A DNA stretch of 64,000 nt from Hyphomicrobium_A sp963745205 (GCA_963745205.1 CAVUWX010000021.1:1-64000); one strand, 5' to 3'; counted from the stretch's first letter, positions 16,290 to 24,040 are shown. Numbers and translations: made by a program. The notes: generated by a model not told the origin, from the sequence alone.

Positions 16290-16469
16290 ATGATCGCAAA
16301 GCTTGGTGAGGGACTCTATTTGGCAGCCTGCATCATTGCCGTGATCTTCGTCGGAGGCGTGGTGTCCGAGCTCGTATCCAACGGCCCGTTTGTGCCTCAA
16401 CGATTGTTGGCGGCTCTAGTCATTTTGGCCATCGGGCGTGCTGTCAAATACCTACTCAGTAGAAGCTGA
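16290..16469 (+). CDS. Small membrane protein, two helices
   Basis: Fifty-nine residues from the ATG that follows GGGGAGG (MIAKLGEGLYLAACIIAVIF start). Two hydrophobic helices are separated by SELVSNGPFVPQ. The gene is 13 nt after the previous stop. Function unknown. Confidence 0.55.
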   Translation: MIAKLGEGLYLAACIIAVIFVGGVVSELVSNGPFVPQRLLAALVILAIGRAVKYLLSRS

Positions 16470-16472
16470 ACT

Positions 16473-16631
16473 ATGACCATCGAACGAGCAAAGACGAAAG
16501 CCGTAGCCGCGTTTCGGAAGCAGGAAGTGGGCAGGGGCAAGCTCACTCCGTTCGAAGCCGTGCTTATGGAAGCGGAGGAAAAGGTGTTCGCGAAAGGGTG
16601 GGACGCGGCTGTGAAGGCGCTCGGTAAGTGA
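16473..16631 (+). CDS. Small hypothetical protein
   Basis: A 52-residue basic-acidic helical protein (MTIERAKTKAVAAFRKQEVG start), three nt after the preceding stop. The following gene begins inside its stop codon (GTGA), so translation is probably coupled. No recognisable family. Confidence 0.5.
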   Translation: MTIERAKTKAVAAFRKQEVGRGKLTPFEAVLMEAEEKVFAKGWDAAVKALGK

Positions 16632-16801
16632 CAACGCGAAAACTCATCTTTGAGCTATCCCTGTTGTTCGGTGGGGCCGCAGTTCTTGTCTGGCAATTTT
16701 TCGGACCCGATGCCGCACAGAATGGATGGTTCCTAGTTGGCGGGGCCTCGGCCGTGAGTATCGGCTTGATGATGCTCTACGAGGGGTTCGCTAGCCCTTA
16801 G
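16628..16801 (+). CDS. Small membrane protein starting at GTG
   Basis: A 57-residue ORF with two hydrophobic helices (RKLIFELSLLFGGAAVLVW and FLVGGASAVSIGLMML). The GTG start overlaps the preceding TGA by 4 nt, an arrangement typical of coupled small genes in phage-like elements. Function unknown. Confidence 0.45.
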   Translation: MTTRKLIFELSLLFGGAAVLVWQFFGPDAAQNGWFLVGGASAVSIGLMMLYEGFASP

Positions 16802-17036
16802 TTGTGACGGCGGGGTTCAGCGGAGAGGGGCCTTTTCTATTTCTTGTCCCGATAGGTAGCGCTTCAACGTACGCGGATGTGATCGGCGTTCTTTTCACGT
16901 GAAAAATCCACAGCAAAGGTGACCGAAAACATTTGCCAAGGCCCGCGAACATCTGAAGATGGGCTTCGTGAATTGGAACAACTCTAGAGTTAGGCGGATG
17001 GGGCGCCGATCTAATCATCGGACAAGGGCACTACAA

Positions 17037-17222
17037 ATGAGCATACAAGAAGAACTTGATATTGGTTTGGAGCGTCTGACACTACGCGTGACCGCCAAGG
17101 GATTGAGCAATAAGCTCACCGCAGCAGCGCTCCGGTACCGAGCCGAGCTGTTGGAGCGTACTCACGTTGGTGATCCAAAAATTCTCGAGTTTGCATTTCC
17201 GAAGCGGCCAAAGCGGTGGTAA
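17037..17222 (+). CDS. Small basic hypothetical protein
   Basis: A 61-residue protein (MSIQEELDIGLERLTLRVTA start) ending in a basic PKRPKRW. AAGGGC stands 7 nt before this ATG; earlier in-frame ATGs lack a ribosome site. It is the last plus-strand gene before the convergent pair at 17442-17876. Confidence 0.45.
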   Translation: MSIQEELDIGLERLTLRVTAKGLSNKLTAAALRYRAELLERTHVGDPKILEFAFPKRPKRW

Positions 17223-17441
17223 CTCGAGTGCGCTGTTGAAACCGGCCTCGAGGATGCCCTTGCGCTGTTCTGAGTACGCGTGGCAAGGCGCTTCTTAACG
17301 CAAACGGCCACCCGGTTTGAGCCGAGTAACCGCCATGGAGCGTCGTCAGCCTAGTGAAAACTAACGACACGTTGAGCGTAGACGACTTGGGGCCTCGCTG
17401 GCAACGGCGGGGCTCTAGTCTTTCCACAGGCTACGCCGGTT

Positions 17442-17699
17442 CTATTTGAAGTAGTCGTGCGCGACGGTAAGAACGCCGGTCACAGCAGCGATAATGGCCG
17501 CCAACAAAACCACCCGATCAAACTGCACTTTGCTTGCGTGTTTCTCACCAAGCCAATCCTCGACATCGCCGCGGTCCATGTCTCCGGTTTTGAAACCTCC
17601 CACGCTCGCACCGCGGCCGGTGCCCGGTATAAGTCTGGTGCGGACATTCTCAGGGCCAAGGGCCTCGAGTTCCTTACGCTGTTCGGCTGTGAGTGCCAT
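17442..17699 (-). CDS. Small membrane protein with C-terminal helix
   Basis: An 85-residue protein. A soluble N-terminal part (EQRKELEALGPENVRTRL, GDVEDWLGEKHASKV) precedes one hydrophobic helix near the C-terminus (VVLLAAIIAAVTGVLTV). It starts 3 nt after the stop of the gene upstream, so the two are likely cotranslated. Function unknown. Confidence 0.6.
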   Translation of the reverse strand: MALTAEQRKELEALGPENVRTRLIPGTGRGASVGGFKTGDMDRGDVEDWLGEKHASKVQFDRVVLLAAIIAAVTGVLTVAHDYFK

Positions 17700-17702
17700 C
17701 GC

Positions 17703-17876
17703 CTAGTCCTCGCTCAAGGCGATCTGTTCAACATGGCGACGGTGGTTGAATTCAAGGTTCCGCAGCACGCGCTCAATCGCGCTAAGCTCGCTGATGATGC
17801 CCCCTAGTTGCCCCACGACGACAAGCCACATGAAAACGATACCAATCTTCCTCCACATAGCACTCTGCATACGCAT
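17703..17876 (-). CDS. Small membrane protein, first gene of a two-gene unit
   Basis: About 57 residues from MRMQSAMWRKIGIVFMWLVV: one hydrophobic helix followed by an amphipathic helix (ELSAIERVLRNLEFNHRRH). The long antisense ORF that continues through higB is a shadow; this distal part has its own start and pairs with the gene at 17442. It is divergent from higB across a palindrome-containing gap of about 40 bp. Confidence 0.45.
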   Translation of the reverse strand: MRMQSAMWRKIGIVFMWLVVVGQLGGIISELSAIERVLRNLEFNHRRHVEQIALSED

Positions 17877-17891
17877 GACTTGACTGATACG

Positions 17892-17903
17892 TGGTACGTA
17901 CCA
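17892..17903. promoter_or_regulatory. Palindromic operator in the higBA / small-membrane-gene divergent region
   Basis: A perfect 12-bp palindrome, TGGTACGTACCA, lies 13 bp before the higB ATG and just upstream of the divergent gene. HigA-type antitoxins repress their own promoters by binding such palindromes, so it is a plausible HigA site that could also control the divergent unit. Confidence 0.5.
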
Positions 17904-17915
17904 TATACACTTGCC

Positions 17916-18197
17916 ATGATCCAGGGCTTCGCGGATGCCAGATGCGAACGGTTCTTCCGCGAGGGTGTCTGCCCCGCTCAGTGGCAGGCTTTCGAGAACG
18001 TGGCGAAACGCAAGCTCGATATGCTGGACTACGCTTCTAAGCTGGTCGATCTCCGCAGCCCGCCCGGCAATCGACTTGAGGCGCTGAGCGGTGATCGCCA
18101 AGGGCAGCACAGCATCCGGATCAATGACCAATACCGCATCTGCTTTCGGTGGACCGATCAAGGCCCCACTGACGTTGAAATTGTGGACTATCATTGA
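17916..18197 (+). CDS. higB: HigB/RelE-family toxin
   Basis: A 93-residue protein from MIQGFADARCERFFREGV. It has the HigB plasmid-killer layout: a short entry helix, AFENVAKRKLDMLDYA, DLRSPPGNRLEAL, then GQHSIRINDQYRICFRW and VEIVDYH at the end. Members cleave mRNA on the ribosome. Residues in IRINDQYRICFRW correspond to the conserved beta-sheet face carrying catalytic or binding Arg and Tyr. Toxin-first order with the antitoxin 8 nt downstream is typical of higBA. Confidence 0.9.
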   Translation: MIQGFADARCERFFREGVCPAQWQAFENVAKRKLDMLDYASKLVDLRSPPGNRLEALSGDRQGQHSIRINDQYRICFRWTDQGPTDVEIVDYH

Positions 18198-18205
18198 GGA
18201 CAGCC

Positions 18206-18682
18206 ATGGCCCGAGTGCGTACACATCCCGGCGAAATTCTACGCGAGGAATACCTGGCACCTCTCGGCATGAGTTCGCACGAGCTCGCGGACGCCCTCGA
18301 GGTTCCGGCGAACCGCATCAGTGAGATTGTGCGCGAAGCTCGCAGCGTGACAGCTGACACGGCGTTGCGGCTCGCGGAGCATTTCAACACTACGCCCGAG
18401 TTTTGGCTTAACGCACAGATGGCGTACGACTTGTCGAAGGCGCGGGCGGCGGCTGAGGCCGCGGCTCCCGCACGTCGGTACTACACAGCAACGAACGAGG
18501 TTCGACACGCGGAGCCTAAGGTTACCAGGAGCTCCGTCACAGGCAAGTTTAGTGCGAAAATCGCAGGCAAGACTTTGCGAGAAACGAAAGATGTGGCCGC
18601 GAGCTCTCTTTCGCAGCGAAGCCGTAGGACATCGAGCAAGCCAACGGCAAGTAAACCGGACAGTCCGAAGCATAAGAAATGA
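18206..18682 (+). CDS. higA: HigA-family antitoxin with C-terminal extension
   Basis: A 158-residue protein. Residues 1-100 are the usual HigA: RTHPGEILREEYLAPLGMSS, an XRE-type helix-turn-helix (HELADALEVPANRISEIVRE) and FNTTPEFWLNAQMAYDLSKA. Standard HigA stops there. Here about 55 further residues follow: RSSVTGKFSAKIAGKTLRE then a Ser/Lys-rich basic tail. GTGKFSAK-like elements occur in small stand-alone proteins beside other TA genes (recollection), so this looks like a fusion. GAGGA precedes the ATG. The next gene overlaps by 4 nt (ATGA). Confidence 0.85.
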   Translation: MARVRTHPGEILREEYLAPLGMSSHELADALEVPANRISEIVREARSVTADTALRLAEHFNTTPEFWLNAQMAYDLSKARAAAEAAAPARRYYTATNEVRHAEPKVTRSSVTGKFSAKIAGKTLRETKDVAASSLSQRSRRTSSKPTASKPDSPKHKK

Positions 18683-19549
18683 CCGCTGAGGGGATTGGGG
18701 ATTTGCGCCGCAAATTGCGCATGGCCTGCATACACCTCAGGCGGGCCTTTCGCCTCGGCAGAGCACGGACAATGGTAATCTACGAGTTCAATTTAACGAA
18801 GGCAGGTCTTGCCCGCCTCACCGTCTCAGAACGGACGTTGCTTTTTCTCGTTGGACATACTTCTAACGAGTTAATGGTCTTGCAAAAACTCATTTTGATG
18901 ATGCGCCAACCCCAGCAAGTTGTTCCTCATGTCGTCAATATCGTTGAAACCGGCCAGATACTAATCATTCTTCGTTATCTTATAGGCAAAGTCCACGAAG
19001 CATGGGACCTGTTTAAAGCCCGCATAGATGGCAACGACCGTTTCAAAGCGAAGTTTCTATCCAGCATTTCATCGGAAGCGAAGGCTGCGCTTACACGATT
19101 GCGCGCGGAATTCGATAACGCTGACAAGGAAAGCCCACTTACCTCAATTCGAAATAAGTTAGCGTTTCACAATGAGGATCAAGACGGTTTGCTGGAAAAG
19201 TATTTCCATGAGCTTCGCTTCGAATGAACCATGGGCATTTTATCTTTCTGACGCCATGGGAAACACATTTTATTATGCTTCAGAGCTTGTGATGACCAAG
19301 GCGGCTATCAGCTTCACGGGGCATGACATTGGTAACCTAGTTGATCTCGCCACGAGCCGTGCTGGCGACATGGGTACGCTATTTGGTGCGATAATTGACC
19401 AGCACGTGGCTAAGCGGTTTCCTGATCAGGTGGCTGAACCAATTGATATAGGGCCGGTGCAAAAGCTGTCCACCGTGCGCATCCCGTACTTCCTTGATGA
19501 GGATGACCTGACAGCTGGACGTGTGCGCACGCTCGAGAGTGACGAGTGA
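18679..19549 (+). pseudogene. Conserved protein coupled to higA, split by a frame change
   Basis: The first part (182 residues, 18679-19227) starts by ATGA overlap with higA; an internal ATG at MVIYEFNLTKAGLARL is an alternative start. It is helical with SIRNKLAFHNEDQDGLLEKY. The continuation (WAFYLSDAMGNTFYYASELV, to 19549) lies in the next frame. Together they match a known type of single protein in which RNKLAFH is followed by GNTFYYASE. Thus one base is missing or added near 19215-19228. The RNK-FH element recalls HEPN/AbiV-like proteins, but this is only a suggestion. The DNA is visibly AT-richer than its surroundings. Confidence 0.6.
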
Positions 19550-19785
19550 CCTCGCCCGTCATGCTCGGTGACCTCATCCGCGACGACAAGCTGCTGTGGG
19601 TGTACTGCCGCGAATGCTGCCACGAGCGCGACGTGAGCCCGGCCACTGTGCCGCTTCCGCCCGAGACGCCGGTTCCCGATGTCGGCAGTCACATGAAGTG
19701 CTCGGCGTGCGGCTCGAGGAAAGTGGACGCGCGGCCCGAGCTCTATCCGGGCGGCATCTTGGCCATGCGAGCGCGGCGGTTCTAA
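19546..19785 (+). CDS. Zinc-ribbon protein
   Basis: A 79-residue protein with two CxxC pairs (YCRECCHE and KCSACGSRK) about 36 residues apart, forming a zinc ribbon. The C-terminus (RPELYPGGI) is shared by many short Hyphomicrobiales proteins. The GTG start overlaps the preceding TGA by 4 nt, placing it as fourth gene of a coupled higB-higA-X-ZnR unit. It may bind nucleic acid or act as a regulator; not established. Confidence 0.65.
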   Translation: MTSPVMLGDLIRDDKLLWVYCRECCHERDVSPATVPLPPETPVPDVGSHMKCSACGSRKVDARPELYPGGILAMRARRF

Positions 19786-19885
19786 GCTGACCGAAGCTGA
19801 ACCAATGGGGGGCACTTGAATTCGTCTGCCAAGCCGAGCCTTCGATCTCGCTGATGACCGCAGTCGATAAAGTCTATAACCGGTT

Positions 19886-20272
19886 TCAAAATGAGAAACG
19901 ATGACGCGCGGCCCTGAGCTGTACCCCTGGCTGTACCCCAGCTAATCGGGCTATCGGGGACGTCGGCGTACCATTAATAACGCTTACTAATATTGTCGCC
20001 AAGTCCATGATATTGCACAATCGGGATAGGCCACTCTCATCCGAATACTGCCCTGGCTTGAGAGGACCTTTGCTATTACCGCCATAGTTATTATTTCGGC
20101 AGTGTGCAGTATAGTCAATCCAAACAGTGTAATTGCAGCCATTATAAAAAGTACCGGAGCCGTTGTCATAGCTAACTTGGCACTGCGCTGCTTCCGAACT
20201 GCCCGTGTGCGCCACAATCCCAAGCGCCGAAGACGCAACAAACAATATGAGCTTCCGAATACTCATTTTCAT
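19886..20272 (-). CDS. Possible separate secreted Cys-rich protein (alternative start inside the prim-pol ORF)
   Basis: Starting at MKMSIRKLILFVASSALGIV gives a typical signal peptide (cleavage near SEAA), followed by QCQVSYDNGSGTFYNGCNY and further paired Cys. Such small exported proteins carry this kind of N-terminus on their own, so an independent gene nested at the end of the primase frame is plausible. A weak GAGAGA element lies upstream. Confidence 0.4.
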   Translation of the reverse strand: MKMSIRKLILFVASSALGIVAHTGSSEAAQCQVSYDNGSGTFYNGCNYTVWIDYTAHCRNNNYGGNSKGPLKPGQYSDESGLSRLCNIMDLATILVSVINGTPTSPIARLAGVQPGVQLRAARHRFSF

Positions 20273-20812
20273 AAATCTCTCGCTCGACAAACGCCGTTCC
20301 GTGAATAGCTCACTGATCCAATCCGGGAGCGGCGCAACGATGGTGTCTAGATCGGTGTTGTATTCTTTTCCACCGACGATGGATGGCGGAACCAGCACGT
20401 AGCCGCCGCGGCCACGGGTATCGATATTCAAGCCCTGAAGTCTAACCTTGCTCGGCAGTGAGCCCGCGAAATAGATGTGTAGGCCGCCGTGTGGGGTGCG
20501 ATTTGTGAATGTCTCGAAAGGCGCGTGCTTGAGGCGCGTCACTTCCCAATCACGCAAGCCTTCAGCTTCCACATCGACAACACCCCAGCCGTTAGCTTCG
20601 GGGCATAGCGCAATGTTAGCGTGGGGCTCGGCGGTCCACCATCGATCAATCTGCTCGATATCGGATGATGCGTCTTTGAACCCATGCTCGGTGAGCGGCA
20701 CCTTTGTGCCTGGTTTGCATGGGAAGATCTTTAACCCGTCCCGCGCGTAGCCACGGGCCGTTTCATGAAGCTGGGAAATGGGGGAAATCGACGTGGGAAA
20801 GGGCCTTGCCAT
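19886..20812 (-). CDS. Prim-pol domain protein, truncated and fused in frame to an exported-protein sequence
   Basis: A 308-residue ORF. Residues 15-170 are a bifunctional primase-polymerase (prim-pol) domain: IFPCKPGTKVPLTEHGF, RWWTAEPHANIALCP, the metal motif VVDVEAEG (Asp80, Glu82), RTPHGGLHIYF (His112) and DTRGRGGYVLVPPS. Full island or phage versions carry a helicase after this. Here residues 181 onward are instead a signal-peptide-like helix and a Cys-rich secreted domain. The ORF is therefore a truncated primase joined in frame to a foreign 3' end. The start codon lies inside a perfect hairpin. Confidence 0.75.
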   Translation of the reverse strand: MARPFPTSISPISQLHETARGYARDGLKIFPCKPGTKVPLTEHGFKDASSDIEQIDRWWTAEPHANIALCPEANGWGVVDVEAEGLRDWEVTRLKHAPFETFTNRTPHGGLHIYFAGSLPSKVRLQGLNIDTRGRGGYVLVPPSIVGGKEYNTDLDTIVAPLPDWISELFTERRLSSERFMKMSIRKLILFVASSALGIVAHTGSSEAAQCQVSYDNGSGTFYNGCNYTVWIDYTAHCRNNNYGGNSKGPLKPGQYSDESGLSRLCNIMDLATILVSVINGTPTSPIARLAGVQPGVQLRAARHRFSF

Positions 20813-20823
20813 CCGTGGATGGC
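20808..20823 (-). promoter_or_regulatory. Hairpin overlapping the prim-pol start codon
   Basis: GCCATCC-GT-GGATGGC is a perfect 7-bp inverted repeat that contains the ATG of the minus-strand primase gene. In the mRNA it could hide the start; as DNA it could be an operator. Confidence 0.4.
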
Positions 20824-20899
20824 TTCTCTATATTCGTCATTGTCAAATCGCTTTTTCAATATGGATTTTGGGACTTTGCCGGTCCCAACAATCACGGTG

Positions 20900-20927
20900 A
20901 AAAGCCTCGCATTATTGCGGGGCTTTT
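20900..20927. terminator. Rho-independent-type hairpin
   Basis: AAAAGCCTCGC-ATTATT-GCGGGGCTTTT: an A-tract, GC stem and T-tract that would work in either direction. It stands alone in a gene-free stretch. Confidence 0.65.
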
Positions 20928-21879
20928 GTCGTTTATGACCGATCTAAAGTTTCTTTTAAAGAGCATAAGCATAAATGATGGCCACGCTTATTGGCGATCA
21001 GATTTCATGTGTATTGTTGGCTAAAGCACCCCTGCTTTATGGCCGCCAACCGTCTTGGCTGTTCCGGGTCGCGACCGGATCGGCACCGTATTGCGTTGGC
21101 ATACTGCACGAGTTCTTCCGCATCCGGTCGCGGTCGGCGCAATAGCTTTACGATTTTTCCCTTTGGCGGCCGGTAGTGCGGACCGATATCGAAATGGCCG
21201 CGCTCAGCGCCACTCGTGGGTCGCGCTCAAAACAGAACCGCCCCAGGTTGCCCCGAGGCGGTTGTGGTAGTCGCGGCGCTGGTTGCGGGTTGACCGCTAT
21301 AGGAAATACCGGCGCGCGCGACTGAAGTCTGTCTGGGGTGATTTGCATTCGCGGTCAATCGCTTCCAAGAGCGAAAGAAGTCGGCAGGGTGAGTTGAATA
21401 TGCACCCGCTACGCTCGAGCTGGCGAGCGCATGGAGCCCGCGAATTGCGCAGCTCCAATCCCCTTGCGGTTTCCTAATGGCGTACGCGCCGTTGTTCGGC
21501 GTCGGAGCTCGGGGTCTTGAAGCTAGGACGAGCAGTCAAAGCAATGCTGGCAACCCACGCCGACGATGCAGAGCCCACTCGAAATCCTGACAAGGGTGCC
21601 AATGATGCTGCGGGGCGCGGGGCCTTTGCGTCATAAGGCGGTGTGGCGCCTACGTCGAGCCGCTGGCCGTTGATTGTGCCAATCGAGCTGCATCCGGCGA
21701 GGGACAAAGCGGCAATGTACGGCCACTAGTCGGGAAGGCTTCGGGGACATGCGGCGCTCCTGCGCGAATCGCGAGCATTGTGCGTTGAAAAGCAGAAGCG
21801 CGGTTGGGTTCCGGCGTTGAAAAGGCGCGTTGTATGGCCCATCGTCACGGACGCGCAACACCGCCGCTGGCGTCCATGA

Positions 21880-21913
21880 AAAGCAAAAGGCGAGGCCGGT
21901 GACGGCCCCGCCC
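21880..21913 (-). terminator. Terminator after the H-NS-like gene
   Basis: On the minus strand, GGCGGGGCC / GGCCTCGCC forms a stem followed by TTTTGCTTTT, 26 bp past the stop of the H-NS-like gene. Confidence 0.65.
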
Positions 21914-21938
21914 CTGCATTGACTAGCTCAGTGCAACC

Positions 21939-22247
21939 TTAGGAAATCAAGAACCGCTCTATATCGCCGCCAGCTTTGGCCATCCAAAGCGGCCTACGGC
22001 CACGGCCGGTCCAAGTCTGCGATGGGTCCTTGGGATTGCGGTACTTAGGAGCGACTTTGCCCCGCTTGCCGCCGCGGCCACCAAATAGCTCGGCAACGCT
22101 GAAGCCAGACGCTTGGGCCAGTTCTTCCATTTTGGCCTTTACTTCGCGGCGTTCCTCTATGCGCTTCTCGGCGATGGCCTGGCTGATACGAATTTGAAGG
22201 GTCGTTAGTTCTTTCAACGACATTTTCTCAAGTTGGCTATCTCTCAT
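21939..22247 (-). CDS. H-NS/HvrA-family DNA-binding protein
   Basis: A 102-residue protein from MRDSQLEKMSLKELTTLQIR, preceded by GGGGGAACG. An N-terminal coiled-coil oligomerisation part is followed by the conserved C-terminal AT-hook-like motif (VAPKYRNPKDPSQTWTGRGR with RPLWM). It would bind AT-rich DNA and silence or organise it. An island-encoded H-NS often keeps foreign cargo quiet. It lies 91 bp downstream of the integrase on the same strand and may be cotranscribed. Confidence 0.88.
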   Translation of the reverse strand: MRDSQLEKMSLKELTTLQIRISQAIAEKRIEERREVKAKMEELAQASGFSVAELFGGRGGKRGKVAPKYRNPKDPSQTWTGRGRRPLWMAKAGGDIERFLIS

Positions 22248-22338
22248 CGTTCCCCCGGATTTTCCATTGGGTTGCGGAATAGGAATTGCCATATTCACCG
22301 GGAGAATTGGCAAATAAATTGAAAATTTCCTTTTAAAA

Positions 22339-23991
22339 TCAGTAGTCGTACTGGATAGCCTCGACTACCGCCCTCAGGCGGCTGAGCTTCTGTCGGTCCG
22401 GATACACGCCAAAGGTAATGCGCTGGTGCTCGTGCCCAACAACTTCGGCAACCTCGTGTTCCGGGATCCCCGCGTGCTTGAGCGCCGTGATGGCGCTGCG
22501 GCGAAGTGAATGAAATTCGAGGCGGTCACGGCCGGTGATCTTGTCAATTTCTATTAGGCCCAGCGCGCGGCGGTAGTCGGTGAAGCGTTTACTCACGTAC
22601 ATGGACCGCTTCTTATCCGGCCCGCCCGGCCTGAGCGCTGGCCATAACGAACCCTTCCCAACGGCTTTGCGGTATTCGAGTAGTCCCCCCTCGAGGATTT
22701 TAGAATGGATGGGCACGACGCGCACACCGGCACCCGTCTTGGCTTTGGGCAAATCGAAGTAGAAAATTCCAGCCGTCTCTTTCACGTCATCGACTTCCAG
22801 CTCGCAAACCTCATTGAGCCGCATGCCAGAGTACGCACCGATTAGCGCAAGCCACGGCAGTGTGGCGGGTACGTCTTTCGCGGGCGCAACCTCGGGACGG
22901 CGTTCTAAAAGCTTGGCGACTTCCGAGGCGGTGAACGCGCGTTTGCCAGTCCCGCTATTGCCACGGTGCTTGGTCGCCGGGCGCATTTGACCTTGCCAGA
23001 CATTCTTCCCTTCGAAGCCCAACCGGCGCTCGGCATACCTCCACACCAATCCGAGCGCGATGGCGTACCAATTCGTGGTGACCGCGGCCAAGCCCGTTGG
23101 GTGATTGCCGAAGCGCGCGGAAAGCTCCGCAAAGCTCATAGCCTTCACACCAGACCGCCGCCCCCATAGCGGGTCTAACTTCATCACTGCATCGAGGAAC
23201 TGAGACGCCATGTACCGATCAACGCTCTCGAGCGTCGGTGCGTTAGCGAAGCTGTCAAATAGTCGAAATGCTGTCTCATAAATCTCTTTGCTCTGTGCCG
23301 TAAGCGCATAGGACGGATCACGCTGCCGTTCCGCAATGAAACGGTGAGCCACTTCGGCAAACATGATGCCGCCAAGCTTGGAGCTTGCGCGCATCGGCTT
23401 GAGCGAAACAGGATCAATTACTGGGCTGAGCAAGAAGCTCGCGGGCTCATCGCTTGGTTTCCCCTCGAGCGCAAGCTTTCGGCCCTTGAGGGCGGCCATG
23501 CGCGCGGAAAGGAGAGCACCCCCCACAGCGTGGTAATGTTCGGTACCAGGTTCTATTCCGTGCTGTGTGCAGTAGGCGGCAAGGGGCTCAGCGACCGGCT
23601 TGAAGTCTTCAGTGGCAACGTAACCCTCAAGAGCTTCCTGATAGCCACGGTCCAACTCGGACTTATCCCAAGCATGAATGCCCGCGCGCGCCTCGGCGGC
23701 CATGAGTTGCAGCAGATTCCGATAATGTACCCGTGCCGCGTCGTCGATGGCCAGGAGAGCGTCAGGGGCGAGCGTTTTGGTCGCCGTGGGCTTCCCACCT
23801 GACAGCTTGGCAAACATCTCCTGCGCTTGCACCAGCTCGGCCCAGCGCCGCGTCTGAGCGACGGCCAGGTCACGAGTTTGAAGGGATGTCGTGATCGTCG
23901 CCTTACCCAGGGCTTCGCGAAATTTCCGGGGCACCGCGAGCTGGAAGTACCAGCCCTGCCGCCGCTGTTTCAGGTAGCGAAAATCGGCCAT
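22339..23991 (-). CDS. Tyrosine site-specific integrase
   Basis: A 550-residue recombinase. The N-terminal YLKQRRQGWYFQLAVPRKFR is a DUF6538-type arm-binding segment. A core-binding domain comes next, then the catalytic domain with Arg391 (SGMRLNEV), His494-x-x-Arg497 (FHSLRRS), a GHEHQ box and nucleophile Tyr530 (FGVYPDRQ). All catalytic positions appear intact. It begins 15 bp from the first arm-type repeat and 111 bp from the right attachment core, the normal place for an island integrase. Confidence 0.94.
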   Translation of the reverse strand: MADFRYLKQRRQGWYFQLAVPRKFREALGKATITTSLQTRDLAVAQTRRWAELVQAQEMFAKLSGGKPTATKTLAPDALLAIDDAARVHYRNLLQLMAAEARAGIHAWDKSELDRGYQEALEGYVATEDFKPVAEPLAAYCTQHGIEPGTEHYHAVGGALLSARMAALKGRKLALEGKPSDEPASFLLSPVIDPVSLKPMRASSKLGGIMFAEVAHRFIAERQRDPSYALTAQSKEIYETAFRLFDSFANAPTLESVDRYMASQFLDAVMKLDPLWGRRSGVKAMSFAELSARFGNHPTGLAAVTTNWYAIALGLVWRYAERRLGFEGKNVWQGQMRPATKHRGNSGTGKRAFTASEVAKLLERRPEVAPAKDVPATLPWLALIGAYSGMRLNEVCELEVDDVKETAGIFYFDLPKAKTGAGVRVVPIHSKILEGGLLEYRKAVGKGSLWPALRPGGPDKKRSMYVSKRFTDYRRALGLIEIDKITGRDRLEFHSLRRSAITALKHAGIPEHEVAEVVGHEHQRITFGVYPDRQKLSRLRAVVEAIQYDY

Positions 23992-24005
23992 GTGTTGGCC
24001 CCGCT

Positions 24006-24040
24006 CTAGTACACACCGCTAGGGCACGTTGCTAGTGCAC
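24006..24040 (+). repeat. Right integrase arm-type sites (3 copies of CTAGTNCAC)
   Basis: CTAGTACAC (24006), CTAGGGCAC (24019) and CTAGTGCAC (24032), all direct with an exact 13-bp period, between the integrase start and the right core repeat. Confidence 0.7.

Larger units (their letters stand above)
20813..21938. other. Gene-free island segment
   Basis: No supportable gene in 1.1 kb. It contains a terminator-like hairpin (20900-20927), an 11-bp inverted repeat CGCGACCGGAT / ATCCGGTCGCG (21070-21080 and 21122-21132), another hairpin AACCGCC / GGCGGTT (21236-21263) and, on the minus strand, a lipobox-like trace (LAALSLAGCSS near 21680-21715) with no start codon. The mixture suggests decay. 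Confidence 0.5.

Noticed and set aside
21474..21715. Lipoprotein-like trace LAALSLAGCSS on the minus strand
   Set aside because: An in-frame stop lies a few codons upstream and no start with a basic n-region is available; probably a decayed lipoprotein gene.
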